Shown here in pieces: positions 1 through 8,596 of a DNA stretch of 64,000 nucleotides; positions within the stretch are counted from its first letter, which is position 1; every line of letters starts with the position of its first letter. The notes under the pieces were generated by a model. The model ran no database searches and had not been told where the DNA came from. It saw only the letters and a list, made by a program, of their open reading frames with translations. The DNA lies in assembly GCA_023390905.1 (NCBI GenBank), contig JAEWBY010000079.1, positions 62,001-126,000 on the forward strand. Direction: 5' to 3'. Position numbers and translations under genes: made by a program. Source of the stretch: Pseudomonadota bacterium (GTDB lineage: Bacteria > Pseudomonadota > Gammaproteobacteria > Xanthomonadales > Xanthomonadaceae).

Positions 1-106
1 CATCACCGGTGAAGGCCGCGACATGCAGCCCGAGTACGTGATGAGCAACAACTTTGCCTTCGGCGGAATCAACACCTCGCTGATCTTCCGCCGCTGGCAT
101 GCGTAG
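1..106 (+). CDS. beta-ketoacyl-ACP synthase family protein, C-terminal end (partial)
   Basis: Only the last 34 codons are in the window; the reading frame enters from the left edge (first full codon at base 2) and stops with TAG at 104-106. The residues NNFAFGGINTSLIFRR match the C-terminal signature of FabB/FabF-type condensing enzymes, in which an N-x-FGFGGxNxSL stretch lies at the end of the thiolase fold near the active site. The enzyme would extend acyl chains on acyl carrier protein in the cytoplasm. Which subfamily (FabF, FabB or a specialised secondary-lipid synthase) cannot be decided from this fragment. The next gene starts 29 bases later on the same strand. Confidence 0.75.
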   Translation, partial: ITGEGRDMQPEYVMSNNFAFGGINTSLIFRRWHA

Positions 107-134
107 CCCCTGAACCATCCACAAAGGAGTTGTC

Positions 135-575
135 ATGAAGTCTTTCATTGCTGCATCGCTGCTGGCCCTGCTGGTCGCCGCCCCGCACGCGCAGGCCCGC
201 GAGACGCGCGTCGAAGGTTCCTTCGAGGAACTGGTCAATTCGCCCGAAGCCAAGCAGGCCGGCATCGACGGCAGCGTGCGCTTCTATCTGGCCGGCCAGA
301 AGACGCCGGCAATCGCCTCGCGCATGGGCGAGGATGTCTCCAACAAGAAGACCAACGCGGCCAACAAGTCCGACGCCGAAGCCTGCCGCTGGGTGACGCT
401 GTCGGTGTTGAAGGCGTTCCAGGATTCGGCCAAGTCGCGCGGCGCCAACGCGGTGATCGACATGGTCAGCTACTACAAGAAGAACGAATTCAAGAGCGCC
501 ACCAACTACGAATGCTACGCCGGCGCGATCATGGCCGGCATGGCGATGAAGGGCACCTACGCCAAGGTGAAATAA
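135..575 (+). CDS. small secreted protein of unknown function
   Basis: A 146-aa protein. The start is supported by AAAGGAG about 6 bases upstream. The first 21 residues are a signal peptide (MKSF, a hydrophobic core, AHAQA cleavage region), so the mature part of about 125 residues is probably periplasmic. It has two Cys (in EACRW and YECYAG) that could form a disulphide. The middle part (SRGANAVIDMVSYY) resembles the G-A-N-A-[VI] segment seen in YbjQ-like and RcsF-like folds. Homologues in Xanthomonadaceae are often labelled 'excinuclease ATPase subunit', a name nothing in this sequence supports. Function unknown. A good terminator follows directly. Confidence 0.8.
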   Translation: MKSFIAASLLALLVAAPHAQARETRVEGSFEELVNSPEAKQAGIDGSVRFYLAGQKTPAIASRMGEDVSNKKTNAANKSDAEACRWVTLSVLKAFQDSAKSRGANAVIDMVSYYKKNEFKSATNYECYAGAIMAGMAMKGTYAKVK

Positions 576-593
576 CCGACGATTCCGTCATCG

Positions 594-618
594 AAAAGCC
601 CGGCATTGCCGGGCTTTT
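594..618 (+). terminator. bidirectional rho-independent terminator
   Basis: An 11-bp perfect stem (AAAAGCCCGGC / GCCGGGCTTTT) with a 3-base loop ATT is flanked by A and T runs. It lies between the end of the small secreted protein gene (plus) and the end of the P-type ATPase gene (minus), so it can end transcription from both sides. Confidence 0.9.
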
Positions 619-2979
619 TCATCTTGGCAAGCGCTGCGTCCTCAGCCGCAGCGCATTGAACACCACCGAAGCCGAGCTCAGGCTCATCGCCAGCGCCGCC
701 AGCATCGGTGACAGCAGCGGCCCGCCGAACAGCGCGAGCACGCCGGCGGCCACCGGCACGCCCAGCGCGTTGTAGAGGAAGGCGAAGCCCAGGTTCTGCC
801 GCATGTTGCGCACGGTGGCATCGGACAATGCGCGGGCGCGCACGATGCCGTTGAGATCACCCTTCACCAGCGTGACCTGTGCGCTCGACATCGCCACGTC
901 GGTGCCGGTGCCCATCGCGATGCCGACATCGGCGGCCGCCAGCGCGGGCGCATCGTTGATGCCGTCACCGGCCATCGCCACGCGATGGCCCTGCGCCTGC
1001 AATTGCCTCACCAGCGCCGCCTTGTCGGCCGGGCGCACCTCACCATGCACTTCATCGATGCCGACCTGCGCGGCCACGGCCCGTGCGGTGCGTTCACCGT
1101 CGCCGGTGGCCATGATGATGCGCATGCCGACCGCGTGCAGCGCACGCAGTGCCGAGGGCGTGGTCTTCTTGATCGGATCGGCCACGGCGATGAGCCCGGC
1201 GATGCGACCGTCGCGTGCCAGATACATCACGCTGGCGGCCTCGGCGCGCAGGCGGCGGCTCTGCGCCTCCAACGCCGTCACGTCGATGCCCTGCGACTGC
1301 ATCAATGCCGTGTTGCCCAGCGCCAGGACATGCCCATCCACTCGCCCGTGCACGCCGATGCCGATGGAGGATTCGAATTCCTGCGCGGGCGAAAGGGCCA
1401 GGCCGCGTTGGCGCGCTTCGGCCACGATGGCCTGCGCCAGCGGGTGTTCGCTGCCGGCATCGAGACTGGCGGCCAGCCGCAGCAGTTCATCCGCGTCCTG
1501 GTCGCCGGCGGCGATGACTTCGCGGAACACCGGCCGCCCTTCGGTGATGGTGCCGGTCTTGTCGACGATCAGTGTGTCGATGCGGCGCAGTGTCTCGATC
1601 GCTTCGGCGTCGCGGAACAGCACGCCGGCCTGTGCGGCGCGACCGCTGGCGACCATCACCGACATCGGCGTGGCCAGTCCGAGCGCACAGGGGCAGGCGA
1701 TGATCAGCACCGAGACCGCGTTGAGCACCGCATGGGTCCACGAGGGTTCAGGCCCGAACAGGCCCCAGCCCAGCAGCGTGATGAGCGAAGCGGAGATCAC
1801 CGCGAGCACGAACCAGAACGAGACCTTGTCCGCCAATCGCTGCATCGGCGCGCGCGATCGCTGCGCCTGCGCCACCAGCTGCACGATCTGGGCGAGCATG
1901 CTGTCGCTGCCGACGCGTTCGGCGCGGATGATCAGGCTGCCGTTGCTGTTGAGCGTGGCGCCGATCACGGTATCGCCGACACTCTTCGCCACCGGCATCG
2001 CTTCGCCGGTGATCATGGATTCATCGACATGGCTGCGGCCATCGATGACCACGCCATCGACCGGCACTTTCTCGCCGGGTCGCACGCGCAGGCGGTCACC
2101 GACATGCACGTGCGCAAGCTCGATGTCCTCTTCCTCGCCGTGGTCACCGATGCGGCGCGCGGTCTTGGGCGACAGGCCGAGCAGCGCCTTGATCGCCGCC
2201 GAGGTCTGCGAGCGCGCCTTCAGTTCCAGCAGTTGTCCGAGCAGGGTGAGCGAGACGATCACCGCCGCCGCTTCGAAATACACGCCCACGCGGCCATGCT
2301 CATGGAACGAGTTTGGGAACAGCTGCGGCGCGATCGTGGCGACCACGCTGTAGCCATAGGCCGCGGCGACGCCGGTGCCGATCAGCGTCCACATGTTGGG
2401 GCTGCGATTGCGGATCGATTGCAGCCAGCGTTCGAAGAACGGCCAGCCCGCCCACAGCACCACCGGCGTGCTCAAGGCCAATTCGATCCACGTGCGCGCG
2501 GCAGGCGAGAGCGCATGCAGATGATTGCCTGCCATCGCCAACCCCATCGTGATCACGCTCAGCGGCAGCGTCCACCAGAAGCGCCGGCGGAAATCGATCA
2601 GCTCCGGATTCTCGCCTTCCTCCAGCGACGGCATCATCGGCTCCAGCGCCATGCCGCAGAGCGGGCAGGTGCCCGGACCGTCCTGCACGATTTCCGGATG
2701 CATCGGACAGGTGTACTGGGTCCCCGGCGGGGCTTTGATCGCATGCGGGCGCGGTGAAAGATGGCGCGCCGGATCGGCGATGAACTTCGCGCGGCAGCCG
2801 GCGCTGCAGAAGTGGTAATCCGTGCCGGCGTGTTCGGCGTGATGCGCGGTGCGTTGCGGATCCACCTGCATGCCGCAGACCGGATCGATCACGCCGGTGC
2901 TCGATGCCTGGCCCGGCTTCGCGTGGCAGCACGCGGAATGTGCGGGCGGGTGCGCCTGGCCGTGAGGGTGGGTGCTCAT
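619..2979 (-). CDS. copA: copper-exporting P1B-type ATPase with YHS and heavy-metal-binding N-terminus
   Basis: 786 aa from the ATG at 2979, chosen because it overlaps the stop of the upstream merR gene as ATGA; an in-frame codon 12 residues upstream is less likely. N-terminal order: His/Cys-rich stretch, YHS domain (about 32-74, DPVCGM...FCSAGC), then a CPMHPE...CPLCGM metal-binding segment (91-110) in place of the usual HMA domain. The ATPase core shows TGEA (324-327), the transmembrane Cu-binding CPC (429-431), DKTGT with phosphorylated Asp473, the SEHP loop (510-513) and GDGIND (671-676). It should export Cu(I) from cytoplasm to periplasm. It is the E. coli-style CopA and is distinct from the oxidase also called copA at 4960-6777. 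Translationally coupled to its likely regulator. Confidence 0.93.
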   Translation of the reverse strand: MSTHPHGQAHPPAHSACCHAKPGQASSTGVIDPVCGMQVDPQRTAHHAEHAGTDYHFCSAGCRAKFIADPARHLSPRPHAIKAPPGTQYTCPMHPEIVQDGPGTCPLCGMALEPMMPSLEEGENPELIDFRRRFWWTLPLSVITMGLAMAGNHLHALSPAARTWIELALSTPVVLWAGWPFFERWLQSIRNRSPNMWTLIGTGVAAAYGYSVVATIAPQLFPNSFHEHGRVGVYFEAAAVIVSLTLLGQLLELKARSQTSAAIKALLGLSPKTARRIGDHGEEEDIELAHVHVGDRLRVRPGEKVPVDGVVIDGRSHVDESMITGEAMPVAKSVGDTVIGATLNSNGSLIIRAERVGSDSMLAQIVQLVAQAQRSRAPMQRLADKVSFWFVLAVISASLITLLGWGLFGPEPSWTHAVLNAVSVLIIACPCALGLATPMSVMVASGRAAQAGVLFRDAEAIETLRRIDTLIVDKTGTITEGRPVFREVIAAGDQDADELLRLAASLDAGSEHPLAQAIVAEARQRGLALSPAQEFESSIGIGVHGRVDGHVLALGNTALMQSQGIDVTALEAQSRRLRAEAASVMYLARDGRIAGLIAVADPIKKTTPSALRALHAVGMRIIMATGDGERTARAVAAQVGIDEVHGEVRPADKAALVRQLQAQGHRVAMAGDGINDAPALAAADVGIAMGTGTDVAMSSAQVTLVKGDLNGIVRARALSDATVRNMRQNLGFAFLYNALGVPVAAGVLALFGGPLLSPMLAALAMSLSSASVVFNALRLRTQRLPR

Positions 2980-3371
2980 CCGCGATCCTCCGCCAGTGCG
3001 GCCACGATCGGACAATGGCTCAGATCGCCATGGCCGGGACAGGCATCGACCAGCGTGCGCAGGGCATCGCGCATGCGCGTCAGTTCGGCCAGCCGTTCCT
3101 CGACCACGGAAAGTTTGGCCGCCGCGGCGGCCTTCATCTGCGCCATGTCGTCATGGCGGCCGCTGATCTGCAGCAGTTCGCGGATTTCATCGAGGGTGAA
3201 ACCCAGCGACTTGGCGCGGCGGATGAAGGTCAGCCGCGCCACGTCCTGCGGTTCGTAATGGCGATAGCCGGAAGCGCTGCGCGAGGGCGCGGGCAACAGG
3301 TGCTGGCGCTCGTAGTAGCGCACCGTATCGATGGGCACGCCTGCCAGGCGCGACAATTGGCCGATGTTCAT
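2976..3371 (-). CDS. cueR: MerR-family metal-responsive activator, CueR-like
   Basis: 131 aa. The N-terminal winged helix-turn-helix (MNIGQLSRLAGVPIDTVRYY) is followed by a long dimerisation helix and a C-terminal metal loop with Cys111 and Cys120 (CPGHGDLSHCPI), the two-Cys pattern of Cu(I)/Ag(I)-sensing CueR. The position corresponding to the extra Zn-sensing Cys of ZntR appears to be Met, which favours copper over zinc; this is inferred from a hand alignment. The stop overlaps the ATPase start by 4 bases. Its own promoter at 3397-3428 has the MerR-type long spacer, so it probably autoregulates and also acts at the matching site at 7311-7341. Confidence 0.85.
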   Translation of the reverse strand: MNIGQLSRLAGVPIDTVRYYERQHLLPAPSRSASGYRHYEPQDVARLTFIRRAKSLGFTLDEIRELLQISGRHDDMAQMKAAAAAKLSVVEERLAELTRMRDALRTLVDACPGHGDLSHCPIVAALAEDRG

Positions 3372-3396
3372 GCCGGTCTCCTTCGTGTTGCGTCAC

Positions 3397-3428
3397 AGGC
3401 TACGCCCTGGACCCTGGTCAAGAGTCAA
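3397..3428 (-). promoter_or_regulatory. MerR/CueR-type promoter-operator for merR-copA(ATPase)
   Basis: On the minus strand: -35 TTGACT (3428-3423), exactly 20 bases of spacer, -10 TAGCCT (3402-3397). The over-long spacer contains the imperfect dyad CTTGACC-AG-GGTCCAG. This arrangement is the hallmark of promoters twisted open by MerR-family activators. The ATG of the regulator lies about 25 bases downstream of the -10 element. Confidence 0.8.
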
Positions 3429-3461
3429 GGGTCCACGGGAACTCGATGACCGCCGGCCGGA

Positions 3462-3968
3462 TCAGTGGCGGGCGAACTCCCGCGTCGATCCGTCGCGCTG
3501 AATGGCGAGCACCGAATACGCATCGCGACGCCCGTCCGGCATTTCCATGCCCGGTGAGCCGCGTGGCATGCCGGGCACGGCGAGCCCGCGCACGTCCGGC
3601 TTTTCGGCCAGCAGGCGCCGGATGTCCTCGGCCGGCACATGGCCTTCGATGACATAGCCTGCGATCTCGGCGGTGTGGCAGGACGCCAGCGGCGCGGGCA
3701 CGCCGAGCGCCTGCTTCACCGCATCGAGATCTTCGCGGTTCTCCACCTGCACGCGGAAGCCTGCCTGCTCGACATGCTTCACCCACAGATGGCAGCAGCC
3801 GCAGTACTGGCTCTTGTGCACGGCGATCAACGGCCGCGCGCGTTCGGCCGCAGGCGACATCGCGGCCGAAGGGCGCGGTGCGCCGGCGTTGTTCGCTCCG
3901 GTCTGCGAGCAGGCCGCAAGCATGAGCAACAGCAGGGACAGACAGAACTTCCGGGCGATGGATGTCAT
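3462..3968 (-). CDS. DUF411 periplasmic lipoprotein, copper-associated
   Basis: 168 aa. The signal peptide ends in a lipobox (LMLAAC), so the protein is probably lipid-anchored facing the periplasm. The body is a DUF411 domain: YCGCCHLWVKH near residue 55, then VPAPLASCHTAEIAGYVIEG, then GLAVPGMPRGSPGME. The CGCC and later Cys/Met residues look suited to copper binding, and DUF411 genes are regularly found in copper-resistance operons; the exact role is unknown. AGGAGAT lies upstream of the ATG. It is the last gene of copL-copA-copB-DUF411, starting 11 bases after the copB stop. Confidence 0.85.
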   Translation of the reverse strand: MTSIARKFCLSLLLLMLAACSQTGANNAGAPRPSAAMSPAAERARPLIAVHKSQYCGCCHLWVKHVEQAGFRVQVENREDLDAVKQALGVPAPLASCHTAEIAGYVIEGHVPAEDIRRLLAEKPDVRGLAVPGMPRGSPGMEMPDGRRDAYSVLAIQRDGSTREFARH

Positions 3969-3979
3969 CGGCGATCTCC

Positions 3980-4963
3980 TCAGAACCAGAAACGGATGCC
4001 CGCGACCACGCGCGTGTCGCGGCGTGGTTCGCCGGCTTCGGCGTGCCAGTCGGCGGTCTCGCCGAACAGGCGTTCATGGCTGACGCCGATGTACGGCGCG
4101 AACCGTCGCGTGACCTCGTAGCGAAGACGCAACGAGGCTTCGATCGAGTTGAGGCCGCTGCCCGAAGCGCGCGTGCGATCGGCGTGCGCGGACCAGTCCG
4201 CTTCCAGATGCGGTTGCAGGATCCAGCGGTTTGTCAGCAACAGCTCGTACTCGGCTTCGGCGCTCGCCGACAGATGACCGGCCTCGTCGAGATAACCGGT
4301 GGCGGCGACCTCGAACTTGTACGGCGCCAGTCCCTGCACGCCGAGGGCGAGGCGCGTGCGCGCATCACCCGGTTTGAAATCCTGGCGTACGCCCGCCACC
4401 ACGTCCCACCACGGCGAGACCGCGCGCCCGTACAGCAGTTCGAGATCCGCCGCTTCGGTATGACCGCCGAGGCGTTCGCCTTCCGTCCGCAACCACAGCC
4501 GATCGAGATCGGTGCCGATCCAGCCATGCGCGGCCCACGCCTGCCCGGTGCCGGGATCCGCATCCCAGGCTTCCAGCCGATCGACCTGCATCAGGACGTT
4601 GATCGACGGTGCGTGTTCCATCGCATGCGCGCGAATCGGCGGAAACGCGGCATGCAGGTCCGCCTCGGTGAACGGCGCGATCGGTTCACGCGGTTTCAGT
4701 GATCCGGCCCGTGAGGGATCGGCGGCATGATGCAGATGCAGGTGTCCGGCGGCCTGCGCGCCGTGATCCTGCGTGGCCGGCATCGCATGACCCGCATGCG
4801 GATCGGCGTTCTCCTGCGTTGCTTCGCTGGTGGGCGCGGCCGGCGTGTGGTGCATCGCATGCGCGGCCTGAGCGGGATCGCCGTGCTGGTGCTGCGCGAA
4901 TGCCGCGATCGGCAGGCACCAGAGCACGGCGAACGCCGGTCGATGGAGTGAAGATGCGATCAT
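3980..4963 (-). CDS. copB: outer-membrane copper resistance protein CopB
   Basis: 327 aa from the ATG at 4963, which overlaps the copA stop as ATGA; the open frame extends further upstream but that part is copA read out of frame. A signal peptide (MIASSLHRPAF to AFAQ) is followed by a His/Met-rich segment (HQHGDPAQAAHAMHHT, HAGHAMPA, HLHLHHA) of about 100 residues and then a beta-barrel-like region ending in a C-terminal aromatic (RFWF), as in outer-membrane proteins. It matches the CopB/PcoB family, which works with the periplasmic multicopper oxidase CopA in sequestering copper. Third gene of the copper operon. Confidence 0.9.
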   Translation of the reverse strand: MIASSLHRPAFAVLWCLPIAAFAQHQHGDPAQAAHAMHHTPAAPTSEATQENADPHAGHAMPATQDHGAQAAGHLHLHHAADPSRAGSLKPREPIAPFTEADLHAAFPPIRAHAMEHAPSINVLMQVDRLEAWDADPGTGQAWAAHGWIGTDLDRLWLRTEGERLGGHTEAADLELLYGRAVSPWWDVVAGVRQDFKPGDARTRLALGVQGLAPYKFEVAATGYLDEAGHLSASAEAEYELLLTNRWILQPHLEADWSAHADRTRASGSGLNSIEASLRLRYEVTRRFAPYIGVSHERLFGETADWHAEAGEPRRDTRVVAGIRFWF

Positions 4964-6777
4964 GGCTCGACCCTCACTTCGCGCATCATGCCCGCTTCCA
5001 TGTGGTACATCAGATGGCAGTGGAAGGCCCAGCGTCCGAGGGCGTCGGCGCGCACGCGGTAGCTGCGGCGCGTGCCCGGCGGCATGTCGATGGTGTGCTT
5101 GCGCAGGTGGAACCGGCCGTCCTCGTTTTCCAGATCGCTCCACAGGCCGTGCAGGTGGATCGGATGGGTCATCATCGTGTCGTTGACCAGCACGATGCGC
5201 AGGCGCTCGCCGTAGTTCAGACGCAGGGGTTGCGCGCCAGCGAACGGCACGCCATCGAACGACCACGCGAATTTCTCCATGTGGCCGGTGAGGTGCAGTT
5301 CGATCTCGCGGCCGGGTTCGCGGCCGTCCGGATCCTCGAACAGGCTGCGCATCCGGCCGTAGGTCAGCACGTCGCGGCCGTTGTCGCGCAGGCCGACGCC
5401 AGGGTCGTCCAGTCGCGGCGAAGTGGCCGAACTCTGCATGTCCACCAATGGATTACCGGCTTCGCTTGCGGGATGGCGCGGCGCGTTTTCGGCGGGCGCA
5501 TGCGCGGCGTGCGCGTCCTGTCCGCCGTGCGCCGCAGGCTGCATCCGCGCACCGCAACGGCCTTCGCCCATCGAGGCACCGCAACGGCCTTCCATGCCCG
5601 CGTGCGCGCTGCCCATGTCGTGGCCCATGTCGGTCATCGTCAGCAGCGGACGCGGATCATGGGCCGGCACCGGCGCCTGCAGACCGTGGCGCACGGCCAG
5701 CGTGGCGCGCGCGTGGCCGGTGCGTCCCATGTCCTGCGCATACAGGGTGAACGCCTCCTGCCCGCGCGGTTCCACGATCACGTCGAAAGTCTCGGCGGTG
5801 GCGATGCGGAATTCGTCCACGGTCACCGGATGGATGTACTGTCCGTCGGCCGCGACCACGGTCATCTTCAGGCCGGGAATGCGCACGTCGAAATACGTCA
5901 TCGCCGATCCGTTGATGAAGCGCAGCAGCACGCGCTCGCCGGGCCGGAACAGGCCCGTCCAGTTGCCATCCGGCGTGTGGCCGTTGATCAGATAAGTGTA
6001 GGTGTGGGCGTTGATGTCGGAGAGATCGCTCGGGGTCATCCGCATGCGCCCCCACATGCCGCGATCCTGCAGCGTTGCCGACAGGCCATCGCGCCGCACA
6101 TCGCGAACGAAATCGCCGACCGTGCGCTGATAGGTGTTGTCGTGCATCGGCATCTTCTTCATGCGCCGGAACAGCGCGGCCGGATCGAGATCGGTCCAGT
6201 CGGACAACAGGATCACATGCTCGCGATCGAACGCATACGGGGCCGGCTCGCGCGGATCGATGATGAGCGCGCCGTAGAGGCCGGACTGTTCCTGGAACAT
6301 CGAATGGCTGTGGTACCAGTAGGTGCCGGCCTGCCTGAGCTGGAAACGGTATTGCCAGCTCTCGCCCGGCGCGATGCCGTCGAAGCTCAGGCCCGGCACG
6401 CCATCCATGTTGGCCGGCAGCAGCAGCCCGTGCCAATGGATCGAGGTCATCGCATCCGGCAGCCGGTTGGCCACGCGTACGGTGACGGTGTCGCCTTCCC
6501 GCCAGCGCAGGATCGGCGCGGGCAGGCTGCCGTTGACGGTGACGGCCGGACGGACGCGGCCGGTGAAATTGACCTGCGATGCACCGATCGACAGATCCAG
6601 ATCGGTCGCGGTGAGGATCGGCGGCGTGTGCGAGACCGGCAGAGTGGCGGCCCAGGCGGGCAGGCGGTGCAGGCCGAGCCCGGCGGCCACGCCCCCGAGG
6701 GCGGCGCCGGTGACGAAGCGGCGACGCGACGGCTGGAAAACAGCCTCGTCGTCGCGCACGGGAAAACGGAAAGACAT
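4960..6777 (-). CDS. copA: periplasmic multicopper oxidase, copper resistance CopA/PcoA type
   Basis: 605 aa. The Tat signal has SRRRFVTG at residues 17-24 and then a hydrophobic stretch ending LPAWA. The copper-ligand motifs of multicopper oxidases are all visible: HWHG, WYHSH, HPIHLHG and the C-terminal HCHLMYHMEAGM. Between the second and third cupredoxin domains lies a Met/His-rich insert (MGHDMGSAHAGM, repeated GRCGA units) typical of CopA proteins that bind extra copper. It would oxidise Cu(I) to Cu(II) in the periplasm. It overlaps copB by 4 bases and follows copL by 87 bases. Confidence 0.93.
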   Translation of the reverse strand: MSFRFPVRDDEAVFQPSRRRFVTGAALGGVAAGLGLHRLPAWAATLPVSHTPPILTATDLDLSIGASQVNFTGRVRPAVTVNGSLPAPILRWREGDTVTVRVANRLPDAMTSIHWHGLLLPANMDGVPGLSFDGIAPGESWQYRFQLRQAGTYWYHSHSMFQEQSGLYGALIIDPREPAPYAFDREHVILLSDWTDLDPAALFRRMKKMPMHDNTYQRTVGDFVRDVRRDGLSATLQDRGMWGRMRMTPSDLSDINAHTYTYLINGHTPDGNWTGLFRPGERVLLRFINGSAMTYFDVRIPGLKMTVVAADGQYIHPVTVDEFRIATAETFDVIVEPRGQEAFTLYAQDMGRTGHARATLAVRHGLQAPVPAHDPRPLLTMTDMGHDMGSAHAGMEGRCGASMGEGRCGARMQPAAHGGQDAHAAHAPAENAPRHPASEAGNPLVDMQSSATSPRLDDPGVGLRDNGRDVLTYGRMRSLFEDPDGREPGREIELHLTGHMEKFAWSFDGVPFAGAQPLRLNYGERLRIVLVNDTMMTHPIHLHGLWSDLENEDGRFHLRKHTIDMPPGTRRSYRVRADALGRWAFHCHLMYHMEAGMMREVRVEP

Positions 6778-6864
6778 GTGGACTCCTGACAGAGCGAACG
6801 AGCGCGTGTCGCGCAGGGCGGCACACGTGCGGGCACGGCGCGATGCGCCATGCGGTTTCGCGGA

Positions 6865-7263
6865 TCAGGCGATGGGAGGTCGTTGCGGACGTTCGAGCGG
6901 CGGGGCCGGATGCGTGGACTGATCGTGCGCGTCCAGCGCCTGCATCGAGGGCGGTGCGTGCGCCCAGCGGGCGGCGTCGGGCAAGGCGGGCAGGGCCTGC
7001 AGGCAGAAGCCGTCGCAGTGACCGGCGACGCTGCAGCAATCGGACGCGCCGCCTTCCTCGGGGGCCGGCGCGCTGGGCGCTTCCGCCTGCATCGCGGCGG
7101 CCTCATGGCAGGGCGCGTGCGCATCGGTCGCGCGCGCGGCGATCGCGGACCGTTGCCACGCATCGACCACCGTCATGCGCATCTCCGCGACCGCGCTGCC
7201 CAGCGAGGACAGCAACAGCATCGCGATCAACAGCAGGCGCGGCAGTGCGGAACGGAACGACAT
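6865..7263 (-). CDS. copL: CopL-family metal-binding regulatory protein
   Basis: 132 aa from the ATG at 7263, chosen because a clean signal peptide begins there (MSFRSALPRLLLIAMLLL...SAVA); an in-frame ATG at 7296 would add 11 residues and lies close to the predicted transcript start. The mature part has clustered potential metal ligands (APCHE, SDCCSVAGHCDGFC). Size, position directly upstream of copA-copB and the Cys pattern fit CopL, which in Xanthomonas is reported to be needed for copper-induced expression of copAB. Its mode of action is not settled; it may work partly as a leader. The MerR-type promoter at 7311-7341 lies just upstream. Confidence 0.8.
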   Translation of the reverse strand: MSFRSALPRLLLIAMLLLSSLGSAVAEMRMTVVDAWQRSAIAARATDAHAPCHEAAAMQAEAPSAPAPEEGGASDCCSVAGHCDGFCLQALPALPDAARWAHAPPSMQALDAHDQSTHPAPPLERPQRPPIA

Positions 7264-7310
7264 GCGAGGTAGTTTAGCCCGTGCGGTGGAAGGCATCGAA
7301 GTACTGGCGC

Positions 7311-7341
7311 ACGTTATTCCCTGGACCCGGGTCCAGAGCAA
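7311..7341 (-). promoter_or_regulatory. MerR/CueR-type promoter-operator for copL-copA-copB-DUF411
   Basis: On the minus strand: -35 TTGCTC (7341-7336), 19-base spacer, -10 TAACGT (7316-7311). The perfect 16-bp palindrome CTGGACCCGGGTCCAG (7321-7336) fills most of the spacer and shares its GACC/GGTCCAG halves with the operator of the merR-ATPase unit. It is well placed for CopL starting at 7263. Confidence 0.8.
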
Positions 7342-7545
7342 GCGCGCCGATATACGCACTGGTATGGCGCTGGTCGCTTTGCAAAGCGGGCCGGCTCACC
7401 CACAATCCGCCCGGATTGCGCGCCGGCCCGCGCTCGCCGGAAGCCGCGTGGGCCATCCGTCGATTCAGCGGGGCGCGCGAACCCTCCACCATCCAGAGCG
7501 GTGAACCTTGTCGTACCGTACACGGCCGTTGCCGAAACTCCCTTC

Positions 7546-8550
7546 ATGACCGCGATCGTCCCGACGCTGCCGGGCAGCCTCATCGTCGCCGACGTGGGGG
7601 GCACGTTCGCCCGCATCGCGCGGGTCGTGCTGGCGCACGGCCAATCGCCGCGCATCGCCGAATACCGCAAATACGCCTGCGCCGAACATCCGGACCTGGC
7701 CTCGATCCTGCGCCGCTTCAGCGGCGAACATCCGGGCGATGGCGCCGACGCGCACGCGGTGATCGCCATTGCCGGCGTGCTCGATGGCGACACGCTGATC
7801 AACGCCAATCTGCCGTGGCCCGTGTCGGTTTCGCGCACGCGTGAAGCCGCCGGATTGCGCGATCTGCAATTGATCAACGATTTCGAAGCCGTCGCCTACG
7901 CCATTCCGCATGTAAGGGCCGAAGAGCTGGCGCCGCTTGCCGGGGACGAACACACGCATGCATTCCACTGGCCGGCGCTGGTGGTGGGGCCGGGCACGGG
8001 CCTCGGTGCGGCGCTGCGGTTCGAAGGCGGCGATCGTGCGGTGCTGGCGAGCGAGGTGGGACATGCGGCGCTGTCGGCCGGCACCGAGCTGGAACTGGAC
8101 ATCCTGCATCGCCTGATGAAGCGCTGGCCGCATGTGGACAACGAGCGCGTGCTGTCCGGCAACGGGCTGATGAATCTCTATCCCTGCCTGTGCGAGATCC
8201 GCGGCGTCACGCCGCATTGGCAGACGCCGGAGCAATTGATCGTCGCGGCCAACGCCGGCAGCGATGCCGTCGCGGTGGAAACGCTCGAGGTCTTCTGCGC
8301 ATGGCTCGGCAGCCTGATCGGCGATCTGGCGATCACCTTCGGCGCGCGCTCGGTCTATCTGGCCGGCGGCATCACCGCGCACGTGGAAACCTTTCTGCGC
8401 GGCCGCGGCTTCCGCGAGCGCTACCTCAACAAGGGCGTGCTGGGCCATGTGCTGCGCCACGTGCCGGTGTGGCGCGTCCATCACGGACAGCTCGGCATCA
8501 TCGGTGCGGCCGCGTGGTTCGAGGAACGGCACGCACGCAATGCTGTCTGA
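7546..8550 (+). CDS. glk: glucokinase
   Basis: 334 aa from the ATG at 7546; an in-frame GTG at 7501 would add 15 residues that do not look conserved, and neither start has a clear ribosome-binding site. Family marks of the PF02685 glucokinases: the phosphate-binding VADVGGTFARIARV near the N-terminus, VVGPGTGLGAAL in the middle, ASEVGHAAL and the late LAGGI segment. It phosphorylates glucose with ATP in the cytoplasm. It lies directly ahead of the glycan-degradation genes on the same strand, with 46 bases to the next gene, so it may process sugars released by that system. Confidence 0.88.
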   Translation: MTAIVPTLPGSLIVADVGGTFARIARVVLAHGQSPRIAEYRKYACAEHPDLASILRRFSGEHPGDGADAHAVIAIAGVLDGDTLINANLPWPVSVSRTREAAGLRDLQLINDFEAVAYAIPHVRAEELAPLAGDEHTHAFHWPALVVGPGTGLGAALRFEGGDRAVLASEVGHAALSAGTELELDILHRLMKRWPHVDNERVLSGNGLMNLYPCLCEIRGVTPHWQTPEQLIVAANAGSDAVAVETLEVFCAWLGSLIGDLAITFGARSVYLAGGITAHVETFLRGRGFRERYLNKGVLGHVLRHVPVWRVHHGQLGIIGAAAWFEERHARNAV

Positions 8551-8596
8551 TCCATTCACGCCGCGCGGGTCGCGGCGCTGCACCCGGGGAATCGCC

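Noticed and set aside
4964..5266. 100-codon N-terminal extension of copB
   Set aside because: This part is the copA oxidase read in another frame; the ATG at 4963 with ATGA overlap and a signal peptide is the obvious start.
3462..7263. copper operon as a possible transferred island
   Set aside because: No change in base composition, no tRNA, repeat or integrase at its edges; it looks like normal chromosomal content.
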